Below are positions 36,246 through 44,755 of a DNA stretch of 64,000 bases, in pieces (position 1 is the stretch's first letter; each line of letters starts with the position of its first letter). The DNA lies in NCBI RefSeq assembly GCF_900101435.1, contig NZ_FMZH01000011.1, positions 62,001-126,000 of the forward strand, in the 5' to 3' direction. The notes beneath the pieces are model-generated. The model was not told the origin of the DNA, searched no databases, and saw nothing but the letters and a program-made list of their open reading frames with translations. The stretch comes from Pedobacter soli. GTDB lineage: Bacteria > Bacteroidota > Bacteroidia > Sphingobacteriales > Sphingobacteriaceae. Both the position numbers and the translations under genes were made by a program.

Positions 36246-36857
36246 TTACTTTACATCAAAATTTAGTAGTTGTTTGCCTTCCAGCCAGGCTTCTAATTTA
36301 TCGCCTTTGTTTATTTTACCCACACCTTCGGGGGTTCCGGTAAAAATTAAATCGCCTTTTTTTAAAGTAATGTATTGCGAAACAAAGCTGATTATCTTCT
36401 CGAACGAGAAGAGCAGGTCTTTAGTATGGCCAACCTGACGGCTTTCTCCGTTTATTTTTAACTCGAAATTTAAATTGTAAAGGTCTTCGAAATCGCTTTT
36501 GGGGGTAAAAAGGCTGATGGGGGCAGAGTTATCGAACGCTTTGGCCAGTTCCCAGGGTAATCCTTTTTCTTTGTGTTTGCTCTGGATATCGCGCGCAGTA
36601 AAGTCGATACCTAAGCCCACTTCGTCATAGTAATTGGCGGCAAATTTTTCGGCAATGTGTTTTCCTTCCTTACAGATTTTTAAAACTACTTCGAGCTCGT
36701 AATGTACGTCATCGGAAAAATCGGGCAGGTAAAAAGGTTTGTTGTCTTTTAGTACAGCAGTATCGGGTTTCAAAAAAATTACCGGTGTAGTTGGAATCGG
36801 ATTGTTCAGTTCTTTGGCATGTTCGGCGTAGTTGCGGCCAATGGCTATGATTTTCAT
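36246..36857 (-). CDS. Fumarylacetoacetate hydrolase family protein
   Basis: This is a 203-residue short member of the FAH superfamily (fumarylpyruvate hydrolase/acylpyruvase, YcgM-like). It shows MKIIAIGRNYAEHAKELNNP, PVIFLKPDTAV, the metal ligands in YELEVVLKICKEG and GLGIDFTARDIQSK, and LIFTGTPEGVGKINKGDKLE. In the cell such enzymes hydrolyse or decarboxylate acylpyruvates or oxaloacetate. The substrate here is not known. I start at 36857 because a further upstream ATG (36881) would add eight residues not seen in the family. M23 peptidase follows 3 bases downstream. Confidence 0.92.
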   Translation of the reverse strand: MKIIAIGRNYAEHAKELNNPIPTTPVIFLKPDTAVLKDNKPFYLPDFSDDVHYELEVVLKICKEGKHIAEKFAANYYDEVGLGIDFTARDIQSKHKEKGLPWELAKAFDNSAPISLFTPKSDFEDLYNLNFELKINGESRQVGHTKDLLFSFEKIISFVSQYITLKKGDLIFTGTPEGVGKINKGDKLEAWLEGKQLLNFDVK

Positions 36858-36932
36858 CTTTAAAAATTGTGGTGTAAGCAAATAGACTGGGTTAAACCCG
36901 GGTCAAATTCAAAAATAGAAAAGAAAATGGTG

Positions 36933-37466
36933 TTATAAAACTGAGATGCGTTTTACCTGGCTTTCTGTTCCGGCAATAACTCTTAAAAAATAGATACCCG
37001 CATTAATTCTGCTCGGGATGGTAAAGGATTTGGTTTGCTCGCCGGCGTTTAAGCGCTCATTTGATAAAGTAGCTACTTCGTTACCCAGTAAATCGATAAT
37101 TTTTATGGTAGTTTGTGTACCATCTTTACCAATAGAAAGAATAATATTTAGCTGATCTTCAACTGGATTGGGGTATATTTTTACAATCGTCAGTAATTTA
37201 TCTTTTGGGGTAACGGTTGCAGCCCTGGGGGTAGTAGAATAAGAATTGAATAAACCACTGCCACCAATTGACATGTAAAGCGGTTTATAAGGGGTAATAT
37301 TGGCTTTAATTTCGGGGATTCTGCTTACTTTTTTGGCTCTGTTTTTAAGGCTAATCTTAATGCTATCAGCCTGTTGCGACCAAGAATTTACGCTGCATAA
37401 CAAAACCATGCACAATGTGCAGGCTAGTTTGGTGAGCAACGTTGTCTTAGTGTAGAGTTTCATCAA
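36933..37466 (-). CDS. Secreted protein with T9SS type A C-terminal sorting domain
   Basis: This is a 177-residue exported protein. The signal peptide covers about residues 1-30. The C-terminal 80 residues are a type IX sorting domain (IVKIYPNPVEDQLNIILS, then TIKIIDLLGNEVATLS, and GIYFLRVIAGTESQVKRISVL). The N-terminal passenger is only about 60 residues, unusually small for T9SS cargo, and has no recognised fold. The presence of cargo agrees with porT and the PorG-like gene elsewhere in the window. Start may be 37466 or the next codon. Confidence 0.85.
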   Translation of the reverse strand: MMKLYTKTTLLTKLACTLCMVLLCSVNSWSQQADSIKISLKNRAKKVSRIPEIKANITPYKPLYMSIGGSGLFNSYSTTPRAATVTPKDKLLTIVKIYPNPVEDQLNIILSIGKDGTQTTIKIIDLLGNEVATLSNERLNAGEQTKSFTIPSRINAGIYFLRVIAGTESQVKRISVL

Positions 37467-37476
37467 ATTGGTAATG

Positions 37477-37484
37477 CAAATGTA
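37477..37484 (-). promoter_or_regulatory. -7 box of the T9SS cargo gene
   Basis: The plus strand reads CAAATGTA, TACATTTG on the minus strand, 10 bases before the start codon. It is the only box in the gap on that strand. Confidence 0.35.
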
Positions 37485-37590
37485 TTAATTTAAAACAAAG
37501 AAATTAAACATTTTGTTTAAAAGCCATAATTTAACACAATTTAACAATAATATTTAAATTTCAAAGTGTTGAAAATACACAATAATTTGG

Positions 37591-37621
37591 TTGTTAAATT
37601 GTTATAGTTAGATTACTTTTG
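37591..37621 (+). promoter_or_regulatory. Promoter of kup
   Basis: TTG at 37591-37593 is followed after 20 bases by TACTTTTG at 37614-37621, a good -33/-7 pair. The GTG start of kup lies 22 bases downstream. Confidence 0.6.
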
Positions 37622-37643
37622 CCCCACTTAAATAATCAACGAA

Positions 37644-39623
37644 GTGTCAAATCATAAAAATGTCAACGCGTTAACCGCTGGTGGGGTTCTAATTAGTTTG
37701 GGAATTGTATTCGGCGATATTGGTACATCACCATTGTATACCCTCAACGCAATTTTCACCAGTATTTTAGGCGTAAAAGATGGCGTGGCTTCACATCCGG
37801 GAACAATTACCAACGATATTGTACTCGGGGTACTTTCCTGTATCATCTGGACGCTAACTTTACAAACAACTGTTAAATATGTTATTATAACCCTGAGGGC
37901 CGATAACAAGGGTGAGGGAGGAATATTTTCGCTGTTCTCATTGGTGCGTAAAAAGGCCAAATGGTTAATTTTACCCGCCATAGTGGGTGGTTGTGCCTTG
38001 CTTGCCGATGGGGTTATTACTCCCAGTATTACGGTAACTTCGGCCATTGAGGGATTAACCAATAAGTTCGATATTCCTGTTGTACCGGTGGTAATCGCCA
38101 TTTTAACCGTGCTTTTTGTAATCCAGCAATTTGGTACCAACCTGGTTGGAAAACTGTTTGGACCGGTAATGTTTGTGTGGTTTACCGTTTTGGGGGTTGC
38201 CGGATTACTGTTTATTGTTAAAGATTTCAGCATTTTACGAGCGCTTAATCCTTATTATGCTGTGCACCTGCTGGCTACTAACAGTAAAGCTTTTATTATT
38301 CTGGGAGGCGTTTTTCTATGTACAACCGGAGCCGAGGCACTTTACTCGGATTTGGGGCATTGCGGTCGCAATAACATCAGGATCAGCTGGATTTTTGTTA
38401 AAATTACACTCATTTTAAACTACCTGGGACAAGGGGTATGGATTTTACAGAACGAAGGTACTTTCGTACCCAGCTCTAAAATGAACCCGTTTTTCCAGAT
38501 CATATCGAGTCATTTCCAGGTACCGATGGTAATATTGGCCACTATGGCTGCGGTGATTGCCAGTCAGGCGTTGATTAGTGGCTCTTTTACGCTGATTTCG
38601 GAAGCTGTACGTTTAAACCTTTGGCCGAAGATTAAAATCGTTTATCCATCTGTTTCAAAAGGACAGTTGTATGTACCTTCGATTAACTGGATGCTCTGGT
38701 TAGGCTGTTGCAGTATCGTGTTCTTCTGGGAAGAATCGTCTAAAATGGATGCCGCATACGGGCTTTCTATCACCATAGCAATGTTAATGACCACCATTTT
38801 GGTTAGTGTATATTTGAGGAGCAAGCGATTCCCGAAATACCTTATCGCTATTTTTATTTCAGTTTATGTATTGATTGAAGGTACCTTCCTTTTTAGTAAC
38901 CTGCATAAGTTCTCTGATGGTGGTTGGCTTACTGTACTTATTGGTTCGGCACTCTTTACCGTAATGTGGAGCTGGTTTGTAGCCCGTAAAATCAAAAACA
39001 GATTTGTAAAATACGTAGAAATAGAAGATTACTATCAGATTTTGAGTGAGTTGAGTAGTGATGAATCTGTACCGAAATATTCTTCACAACTGGTGTACTT
39101 AACCAGCGCCAATTTCAAAACCGAAATTGAATCGAAAATCATCTATTCTATTATTCAAAAAGAGCCCAAACGTGCCGATGTGTATTGGTTGGTGCATGTT
39201 GATGTGATGGACGAACCTTATACTTTAGATTATAAAGTAGAGTTCCTGATTCCTGGTAAACTGATCAGGATCGACTTTAAATTAGGTTTCAGAATTGAGC
39301 AACGTGTTAACTTACTTTATCGTAAAGTAGTTGAAGAACTGGTAAAAAACGGTGAAATTGACATCACGAGTCAATACACCTCGCTAAACAAACATAAAAT
39401 TGCCGGCGATTTCAGGTTTGTGCTTTTAGAAAAACACTTATCTAAATTTACCAAACTGAGTTTCTATGAACGTACAATTATGGATTATTACTTTATCCTG
39501 AAACGTTTAAGTTTATCAGAAGAGCGGAGTTTTGGTTTGGATAGCAGTTACGTAGATGTGGAGAAAGTGCCGCTGATTTTTGTTACGCCAGATGATATTG
39601 AATTGAACAGATTACCGGTTTAA
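37644..39623 (+). CDS. kup: Kup family potassium uptake protein
   Basis: This is a 659-residue potassium:proton symporter of the KUP/HAK/KT family in the inner membrane. The N-terminal signature GIVFGDIGTSPLYTLNAIF is present, followed by about 12 transmembrane helices and a cytoplasmic C-terminal domain of about 200 residues (KYSSQLVYLTSANFKTEIES..., DSSYVDVEKVPLIFVTPDDI). Length is typical for the family (about 620-660). The start is GTG; no ATG precedes the first helix in frame. A good promoter is upstream. The stop overlaps by one base the start of a 52-codon membrane protein gene. Confidence 0.96.
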   Translation: MSNHKNVNALTAGGVLISLGIVFGDIGTSPLYTLNAIFTSILGVKDGVASHPGTITNDIVLGVLSCIIWTLTLQTTVKYVIITLRADNKGEGGIFSLFSLVRKKAKWLILPAIVGGCALLADGVITPSITVTSAIEGLTNKFDIPVVPVVIAILTVLFVIQQFGTNLVGKLFGPVMFVWFTVLGVAGLLFIVKDFSILRALNPYYAVHLLATNSKAFIILGGVFLCTTGAEALYSDLGHCGRNNIRISWIFVKITLILNYLGQGVWILQNEGTFVPSSKMNPFFQIISSHFQVPMVILATMAAVIASQALISGSFTLISEAVRLNLWPKIKIVYPSVSKGQLYVPSINWMLWLGCCSIVFFWEESSKMDAAYGLSITIAMLMTTILVSVYLRSKRFPKYLIAIFISVYVLIEGTFLFSNLHKFSDGGWLTVLIGSALFTVMWSWFVARKIKNRFVKYVEIEDYYQILSELSSDESVPKYSSQLVYLTSANFKTEIESKIIYSIIQKEPKRADVYWLVHVDVMDEPYTLDYKVEFLIPGKLIRIDFKLGFRIEQRVNLLYRKVVEELVKNGEIDITSQYTSLNKHKIAGDFRFVLLEKHLSKFTKLSFYERTIMDYYFILKRLSLSEERSFGLDSSYVDVEKVPLIFVTPDDIELNRLPV

Positions 39624-39781
39624 TGGGTAGGAATCTAATTATTTTGCTTGCGATAGTTTTATTTATTGCAGGTCCTGCAGCAAAAGTAAATGGCTTGCCG
39701 CATAGCGAATACTACCTCATCCTTTCGGGAATTGGTTTGGTTATTTTGACGACTTTTCTTTTTAAGAAAAAGTCTTCGTAG
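39623..39781 (+). CDS. Small two-helix membrane protein coupled to kup
   Basis: This 52-codon gene starts at the ATG whose first base is the last base of the kup TAA stop (TAATG), so translation is probably coupled. The product begins MGRNLIILLAIVLFIAG and continues through a short polar turn with PHSEYY to a second helix (LILSGIGLVILTTFLF), ending in a KKKSS tail. It would span the membrane twice (about 4-20 and 31-47). It is not recognised. A role as accessory or regulatory subunit of Kup is an inference from the overlap. A REPIN begins 15 bases after its stop. Confidence 0.6.
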   Translation: MGRNLIILLAIVLFIAGPAAKVNGLPHSEYYLILSGIGLVILTTFLFKKKSS

Positions 39782-39795
39782 AACCTCAAACTACT

Positions 39796-39854
39796 TTGGT
39801 TGGTGAGGACACCACCATTAGATATTCTATCGGTCGGTGTCTTCACCGACCGAA
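39796..39854. repeat. REPIN-like pair of hairpins, left of RAYT gene
   Basis: Two short palindromes face each other. The first (39798-39817) is GGTTGGTG-AGGA-CACCACC, slightly decayed. The second (39831-39852) is CGGTCGGTG-TCTT-CACCGACCG, a perfect 9-bp stem with a 4-base loop. They are near reverse complements of one another, the form of a REPIN. Confidence 0.85.
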
Positions 39855-39859
39855 ATAAA

Positions 39860-40405
39860 TTACTCCATAAAGTGTGTAAGGAAGCCAAATTCATCAACTC
39901 CCGTTTCATAGAAGTTTGCGCTACTCCATCTATAATCTTCTGGCTGTGCCGATAAATTCCATTTCTCCTGAATGGGATTATCATGGATATAATCTAATTT
40001 CTGAATTAGAATACTTTCACGACTCAGTGGGATAGCCAGCGGATCTCTTTTCCAAAACTGGTAGGATCTGTCATTCTTTTCAGAATGGTATTGATTTAAT
40101 AGGAGGGGATTGTTGGCCGCTAGATATTTCTTAAATTCGTGTGCAGTAAATTTTGTAAAACTTGCAGCAGGGCTTTCCTTTCCATTTATTTTTAGCATAT
40201 TCCAGATTACATGGATATGGTTGGGCATGATTACGTAGCCATAAACCTCAATAACTTTTCGAAAAACTAAAAATTTCAATGAATTGATAACGATCATTTT
40301 TAAATGGTCATCAACTAATAAATGAGCAAAATTACAGATCGTATCTGTATAAAAATATGGATAATTGTAATCCATTTGCCCCTGTCTTTTGTGGTAGATG
40401 TACAT
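39860..40405 (-). CDS. REP-associated tyrosine transposase (RAYT)
   Basis: This is a 181-residue Y1 HUH transposase of the RAYT group, single-copy relatives of IS200/IS605 transposases that move REP/REPIN repeats. The HUH motif is PNHIHVIW (H63, H65). The catalytic tyrosine is probably Y139 in LIQKLDYIHDNP, a strongly conserved RAYT stretch. The ending PEDYRWSSANFYETG is also typical. Near-identical palindromes flank the gene on both sides, with no IS200-type ends. The frame is intact, so the enzyme may be active. Confidence 0.93.
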   Translation of the reverse strand: MYIYHKRQGQMDYNYPYFYTDTICNFAHLLVDDHLKMIVINSLKFLVFRKVIEVYGYVIMPNHIHVIWNMLKINGKESPAASFTKFTAHEFKKYLAANNPLLLNQYHSEKNDRSYQFWKRDPLAIPLSRESILIQKLDYIHDNPIQEKWNLSAQPEDYRWSSANFYETGVDEFGFLTHFME

Positions 40406-40463
40406 AGTTTCAAATTAGCTGCAGGGACAACTTTTGATACAAGATACAAAAAAGCGGGTAAAT

Positions 40464-40480
40464 AAGTTGGTCGGTGAGAA
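40464..40480 (+). repeat. Half REP sequence
   Basis: AGTTGGTCGGTGAG matches the left half of the full REP at 40538, then diverges (AAAGCG). It looks like a broken REP between the RAYT gene and the intact right REPIN. Confidence 0.6.
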
Positions 40481-40537
40481 AGCGAACTACAGAATAAGGT
40501 AAAAGAAGTGCGGGGATCAAATTAATGGATCAAATCA

Positions 40538-40603
40538 GTTGGTCGGTGAGGACACCGACCAATAGAAAGATGATCTATCGGTTGGTGTCTTCACCGACCG
40601 ATT
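40538..40603. repeat. REPIN-like pair of hairpins, right of RAYT gene
   Basis: The first palindrome (40541-40560) is GGTCGGTG-AGGA-CACCGACC, a perfect 8-bp stem. The second (40579-40600) is CGGTTGGTG-TCTT-CACCGACCG with one G-T pair. The order and loops match those of the left REPIN. Confidence 0.9.
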
Positions 40604-40617
40604 AGTGAATTGTTAAA

Positions 40618-41169
40618 TTACTCCCTTACCCTTAGGTATTTACTCATCGTATTGGTGTAATTATCATCAAAAGAAACAGCTGAAATTTCTTTATATTTTA
40701 TCTTTGTTGGCTCCTCATCCAAATAGCCTGCAGGGTCGAAATTCAAAATTTTTAAGCTTCTTTCTTTTACTTTTGTAATTTCTCCGATTCTAAAAAAGAA
40801 CAGGTCATCATTTTCATTTTCTATGGCACAATTTAAATTAGTTTGCTTTATAGAAGTGAAGATCGTTTTCCAATTCTCGAGATCAATATGATGGGGGATT
40901 GTAATCAGTTTTTTCTGACCTTCCTGCTCCATAATCCCGTCAAAAAACTGATCATAATCGTTGTTTCTAATTTTGGCTATAGAGGCAATTGGGAATATCT
41001 GAAATCCGTTAAAAACAAAATCATCATTTTCAATAATCAGTATAAAATCAAATGAGTGATCTAAAATATAGCCATGTGAAAGCTTGTACGACTTGTTGCC
41101 AACGTCTCTTTTAATTTTGACGTAATTTCTCTCTGCCTGATGCTTTTCTATTTTTTCAAAAATAGTCAT
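40618..41169 (-). CDS. Unknown protein, apparent duplicated beta-barrel domain
   Basis: This 183-residue protein is not recognised. Two regions look similar: residues about 27-70 (SYKLSHGYILDHSFDFILII ... FQIFPIASIAKIR) and about 120-180 (LFFFRIGEITKVKERSLKIL ... IKYKEISAVSFDDNY). Both follow the pattern of a small Sm-like beta barrel: G-hydrophobic strand, then a D/N turn, then I-x-x-I. There is no signal peptide or membrane helix, so it is probably cytoplasmic. It lies 9 bases before the amino-acid permease stop on the same strand and right beside the RAYT/REPIN region. Confidence 0.6.
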   Translation of the reverse strand: MTIFEKIEKHQAERNYVKIKRDVGNKSYKLSHGYILDHSFDFILIIENDDFVFNGFQIFPIASIAKIRNNDYDQFFDGIMEQEGQKKLITIPHHIDLENWKTIFTSIKQTNLNCAIENENDDLFFFRIGEITKVKERSLKILNFDPAGYLDEEPTKIKYKEISAVSFDDNYTNTMSKYLRVRE

Positions 41170-41178
41170 ATCGATCTT

Positions 41179-43128
41179 TTAAACCTCCTGACTTGCCAAT
41201 TTACTATGCTTATACCCATAAGCAAAATACACAACCAGGCCTACAACCAGCCAGATGCCGAAGCCAATCCAGTTCGAGATGCCCAGTTCGCACATCATGT
41301 ACAAGCAACTGATCAATCCTAAAACCGGGATTAATGACAGGTTTTTAGTGATGCAATAAAAGGTAATGATTACGCAGATAATCAGGAAAATCCACATAGG
41401 TATTTTGTGTTTAAAGAGGCTCCAGCCGCTTTCATATTTCTTTTCAACGCTAACCTTCGATGCAGCGATAAACTGCTCGTAACGATCACCAGGTAATGCA
41501 CTTAGGTAAGATTCTGCATCTACTTTTTCGGCAAGGATGATCTGCGGAGCTGAATTTTTTACAATTTCTTCCTTAACAATTTTAAGTTCTTCGCCATTTA
41601 ATGAAGTGACAAAATTTACAGTTTCAACCGTTTTAGGGGAATTAAAGAAGAAAGCTTTGGTTTCCTTTCCATATTGTGTAAAGGCAAATACAATGCTTCC
41701 GATAAAAATAACAGGAACGATAAATTTACTGTTTACATAAGGGATTTTGAATTTTCCACGTTGTACATCTGGTCTGTTCTGCAAGACCAATACACCAGCA
41801 CATACGAGTACGAAAGCGAAAAGCGTTCCGATAGAGCAAAGGTCGGTAACGATGGTGAGGTTCATGAATAACGATGGAACAGCAACCACAAAGCCTACCA
41901 CAATTGTGGCAAACGAAGGTGTTTTGTATTTTGGGTGGATTTTTGAAAAAGATTTCGGTAACAATCCATCCCTGCTCATACTCATCCATATACGAGGTTG
42001 ACCCATCTGGAAAACCAAAAGTACACTGGCCATAGCAAAAACAGCACTCACGGCAATAATTCCACTCATTAATTTGAGATCAATCTGATCGAAAACAAAG
42101 GCTAATGGATCGCCAACGGCTAAAGTATCAGACTTTACAATACCTGTTAAAACCAGCGCTATAGCTACGTAAAGCAGTGTACAGATGATAATGGCCCACA
42201 TCATCCCGCGCGGTAAATCGCGCTGTGGGTTTTTACATTCTTCGGCTGTGGTAGAAATAGCATCGAAGCCGATATAAGCAAAAAATACCGCCGAAACACC
42301 TTTTAATATACCCGAAACGCCATTTGGTGCAAAGGGATTCCAGTTTTTAGTATCTACGTAAAATATACCTACAGCCAGTACCAGTAAAATTACAGCCAGT
42401 TTAACCACTACCATCGCATTGCTGGCGTTACGGCTTTCTTTCATTCCGCGGTAAATTAACCAGGTAATTAAAATGATAATCGCTAAAGCCGGGATATCGG
42501 CTACCAGGTGGAAACCACCAATTTTAGGTGCAGTAAGCCAGGCATTGTTAGCAAGGGCTGTGGCAGAATCTAAATCGGCTAAATTTTTGCCTGCCGCCAA
42601 TAAAGCTTCGGCATGTTTATGGCCATTGTAAGCGCTCAGGTAATCCATGGTCATCCAATCGGGTACATGGATACCATCAATGCCCAAAGGTGGTATTTTG
42701 ATGGTAGAGAGTAAACCTGTAAAATAATCAGACCAGGATATGGCTACGGTAATGTTTCCGATGGAATATTCCATAATGAGCGACCAGCCAATAATCCAGG
42801 CGATTAATTCGCCGAAAGCCACGTAAGAATAGGTATAGGCACTGCCCGAAACCGGTACCATTGAGGCAAATTCGGCATAGGCGAAAGCTGCAAAACTACA
42901 GGCAACAGCTGTAAAAATGAACAGAAAAATTACCGCCGGACCACCATCGGCACTGGCTTTACCAATCGTACTAAAAATACCAGCACCAATAATAGCTGCA
43001 ATACCAAAGGCGGTTAAATCGCGTACACCGAGGGTTTTATGTAAAGTGTTTTCGTGGTCGCCATAGCCTTTTGCTGCATCTTGTAATATCTTGGAAATGG
43101 ATTTCTTTCTGAATAGCTTTTCGAACAT
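41179..43128 (-). CDS. APC family amino acid permease with enlarged extracytoplasmic loops
   Basis: This is a 649-residue inner-membrane transporter of the cationic amino acid transporter (YfnA/CAT-like) group. Family motifs include GVRDLTAFGIAAIIGAGIFS, FVYAEFASMVPVSGSAYTYS-like residues (FAYAEFASMVPVSGSAYTY) and the FAYIGFDAISTTAEECKNP stretch. There are at least 12 hydrophobic helices. Two long hydrophilic insertions are seen: about 60 residues after TM3 (WMTMDYLSAYNGHKHAEALL...) and about 75 residues before the last helices (VETVNFVTSLNGEELKIVKE...). A TAAGTTTG box lies 21 bases upstream. The substrate is unknown. Confidence 0.92.
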   Translation of the reverse strand: MFEKLFRKKSISKILQDAAKGYGDHENTLHKTLGVRDLTAFGIAAIIGAGIFSTIGKASADGGPAVIFLFIFTAVACSFAAFAYAEFASMVPVSGSAYTYSYVAFGELIAWIIGWSLIMEYSIGNITVAISWSDYFTGLLSTIKIPPLGIDGIHVPDWMTMDYLSAYNGHKHAEALLAAGKNLADLDSATALANNAWLTAPKIGGFHLVADIPALAIIILITWLIYRGMKESRNASNAMVVVKLAVILLVLAVGIFYVDTKNWNPFAPNGVSGILKGVSAVFFAYIGFDAISTTAEECKNPQRDLPRGMMWAIIICTLLYVAIALVLTGIVKSDTLAVGDPLAFVFDQIDLKLMSGIIAVSAVFAMASVLLVFQMGQPRIWMSMSRDGLLPKSFSKIHPKYKTPSFATIVVGFVVAVPSLFMNLTIVTDLCSIGTLFAFVLVCAGVLVLQNRPDVQRGKFKIPYVNSKFIVPVIFIGSIVFAFTQYGKETKAFFFNSPKTVETVNFVTSLNGEELKIVKEEIVKNSAPQIILAEKVDAESYLSALPGDRYEQFIAASKVSVEKKYESGWSLFKHKIPMWIFLIICVIITFYCITKNLSLIPVLGLISCLYMMCELGISNWIGFGIWLVVGLVVYFAYGYKHSKLASQEV

Positions 43129-43148
43129 TTGTTGCTTGATTGTTTCTT

Positions 43149-43156
43149 CAAACTTA
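43149..43156 (-). promoter_or_regulatory. -7 box of the amino acid permease gene
   Basis: The plus strand reads CAAACTTA, TAAGTTTG on the minus strand, 21 bases before the start codon. Confidence 0.4.
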
Positions 43157-43335
43157 TAAAAAGTTTGGTTAAAAACGTTTAAAGCAGGATATAAATTTCA
43201 TTACACGCGTGGAGAGATGAGAATGCAATGTAACTTAATCGCTGGTGTTTTATGAAATTAATGTCAAAAAGTTCGATTATTTGCTCGTCATAAGCCTTTA
43301 TTTGATTTGCATAATTTTAAGCGCTACGAAAGCAT

Positions 43336-43343
43336 TAATTTTG
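43336..43343 (+). promoter_or_regulatory. -7 box of the MFS transporter gene
   Basis: TAATTTTG matches TAnnTTTG in the divergent gap, 80 bases before the MFS start. The nearest TTG elements (43302-43304, 43307-43309) are slightly too far. Confidence 0.35.
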
Positions 43344-43423
43344 CCTCATCCAATATAAACAGAGAATATGCGGGCATAAAATCCTGTTTGATTGGAATAT
43401 AAACAACTACATTTTTTATATTT

Positions 43424-44644
43424 ATGAATACGGGCACTTTAGACATTAAATACATCAAAGAACGTCATCAGGGAATAGCCACAATATTGGCTTTTGCCCT
43501 AATTCCCTTATCGGGTTTTGCTACCGATATTTACATTCCTTCATTGCCCACAATGGCTGGCGAAATGCAGGTTAGCAACGTTCAGGTTCAGCTTACGTTA
43601 AGTATATTTTTGATTAGTTATGGCGTTGCACAATTGTTTATCGGGAGTGTGCTCGATAGCTTTGGCCGTTATAAAATTGGCTTGTATTCGCTGTTGATTT
43701 TTGCTGCAGCGAGTATTGTCATTGCCACCACGCGTAACATTTACCTCATTTATTTAATGCGTATCATACATGGGCTCACCGTTGGGGCTATTGTGGTGGC
43801 TAAACGCGCCTATTTTGTCGATCTTTTCGAGGGCGATCAGCTTAAGCATTACCTCAGTTTGTTTTCCATTATCTGGTCAACCGGACCTATTGTAGCACCT
43901 TTTATTGGGGGCTACCTGCAAACGGTTTTTGGCTGGGAGTCTAACTTCTATTTTTTGGGTGGTTTTGCTTTGGTTTTTGCCTTACTCGAGTTTATGTTCA
44001 GTGGCGAAACCTTAAAACATTTTACCGATTTTCAGTTGAAGAAAATAGCCAATATTTATGCTACAATGATTAAAACCACCAGTTTTACGCTGGGTATTGT
44101 AATGTTGGGGTTGGCTTATTGTATGGTAATGGTTTACAACATGACGGGGCCGTTTATCATCGAACACCATTTGCACCTCTCGCCCGTTATTGCAGGTTAT
44201 AGCTCACTGGTATTGGGTTTTGCCTGGATGGTAGGTGGCTTTATAGGTAAGGCAACTATTAACCGTCCTTTTTTCAGGCGATTGGCCATTAACTCGGTTT
44301 TACAGCTGGTATTTGTGATATTGATGATGCTGAGCCTTAATTTTATCAGTAATCTTTACTCGCTAATCTTTTTTGCCTTTATCATTCACATTGGGGCTGG
44401 TTTTACCTTTAACAACTACTTTACTTTCTGTTTGAGCAAATTTCCGAAAAATGCGGGTATTGCCGGAGGTTTAACAGGCGGTATTACTTATGTTATTGTA
44501 TCGTTTTTGAGTTATGCAGTGGTAAGCCTTGTACCGGCAAAAGATGAGCGCAATCTGAGCTACAGCTATCTGATCATGATCGTTATATCGTTAATAGTAA
44601 TGTTTATGATTTTAAGGGTAAGAAAAAGGGAACAGGTAAATTAA
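43424..44644 (+). CDS. MFS transporter, Bcr/CflA-type drug:proton antiporter
   Basis: This is a 406-residue 12-helix major facilitator of the DHA1 family. Visible are LIPLSGFATDIYIPSLPTMA, which matches the Bcr/CflA start (DMYLPALP), the QLFIGSVLDSFGRYKIGL motif A, and motif C-like SIIWSTGPIVAPFIGGYL in TM5. Members export bicyclomycin, sulphonamides or sugars. The substrate is unknown. The gene stands alone, divergent from the amino-acid permease, and ends at a strong terminator. Confidence 0.92.
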   Translation: MNTGTLDIKYIKERHQGIATILAFALIPLSGFATDIYIPSLPTMAGEMQVSNVQVQLTLSIFLISYGVAQLFIGSVLDSFGRYKIGLYSLLIFAAASIVIATTRNIYLIYLMRIIHGLTVGAIVVAKRAYFVDLFEGDQLKHYLSLFSIIWSTGPIVAPFIGGYLQTVFGWESNFYFLGGFALVFALLEFMFSGETLKHFTDFQLKKIANIYATMIKTTSFTLGIVMLGLAYCMVMVYNMTGPFIIEHHLHLSPVIAGYSSLVLGFAWMVGGFIGKATINRPFFRRLAINSVLQLVFVILMMLSLNFISNLYSLIFFAFIIHIGAGFTFNNYFTFCLSKFPKNAGIAGGLTGGITYVIVSFLSYAVVSLVPAKDERNLSYSYLIMIVISLIVMFMILRVRKREQVN

Positions 44645-44673
44645 AACAGCTTGTTTTTTCGGATTTAAACATC

Positions 44674-44709
44674 AAAAAAAAGTCGTAGCATTTTGCTACG
44701 ACTTTTTTT
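44674..44709. terminator. Strong bidirectional terminator
   Basis: A perfect 10-bp stem AGTCGTAGCA / TGCTACGACT with a 3-base loop is flanked by seven A and seven T. It separates the convergent MFS and M3 peptidase genes. Confidence 0.95.
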
Positions 44710-44755
44710 ATTTTTTCAGTGAAAAACCTTCCACCGTTAAACCTGTGGCCTTATG

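Noticed and set aside
39712..39984. 90-codon minus-strand frame overlapping the RAYT 3' end and left REPIN
   Set aside because: It runs through the REPIN palindromes and opposite the 52-codon gene, and has no protein features.
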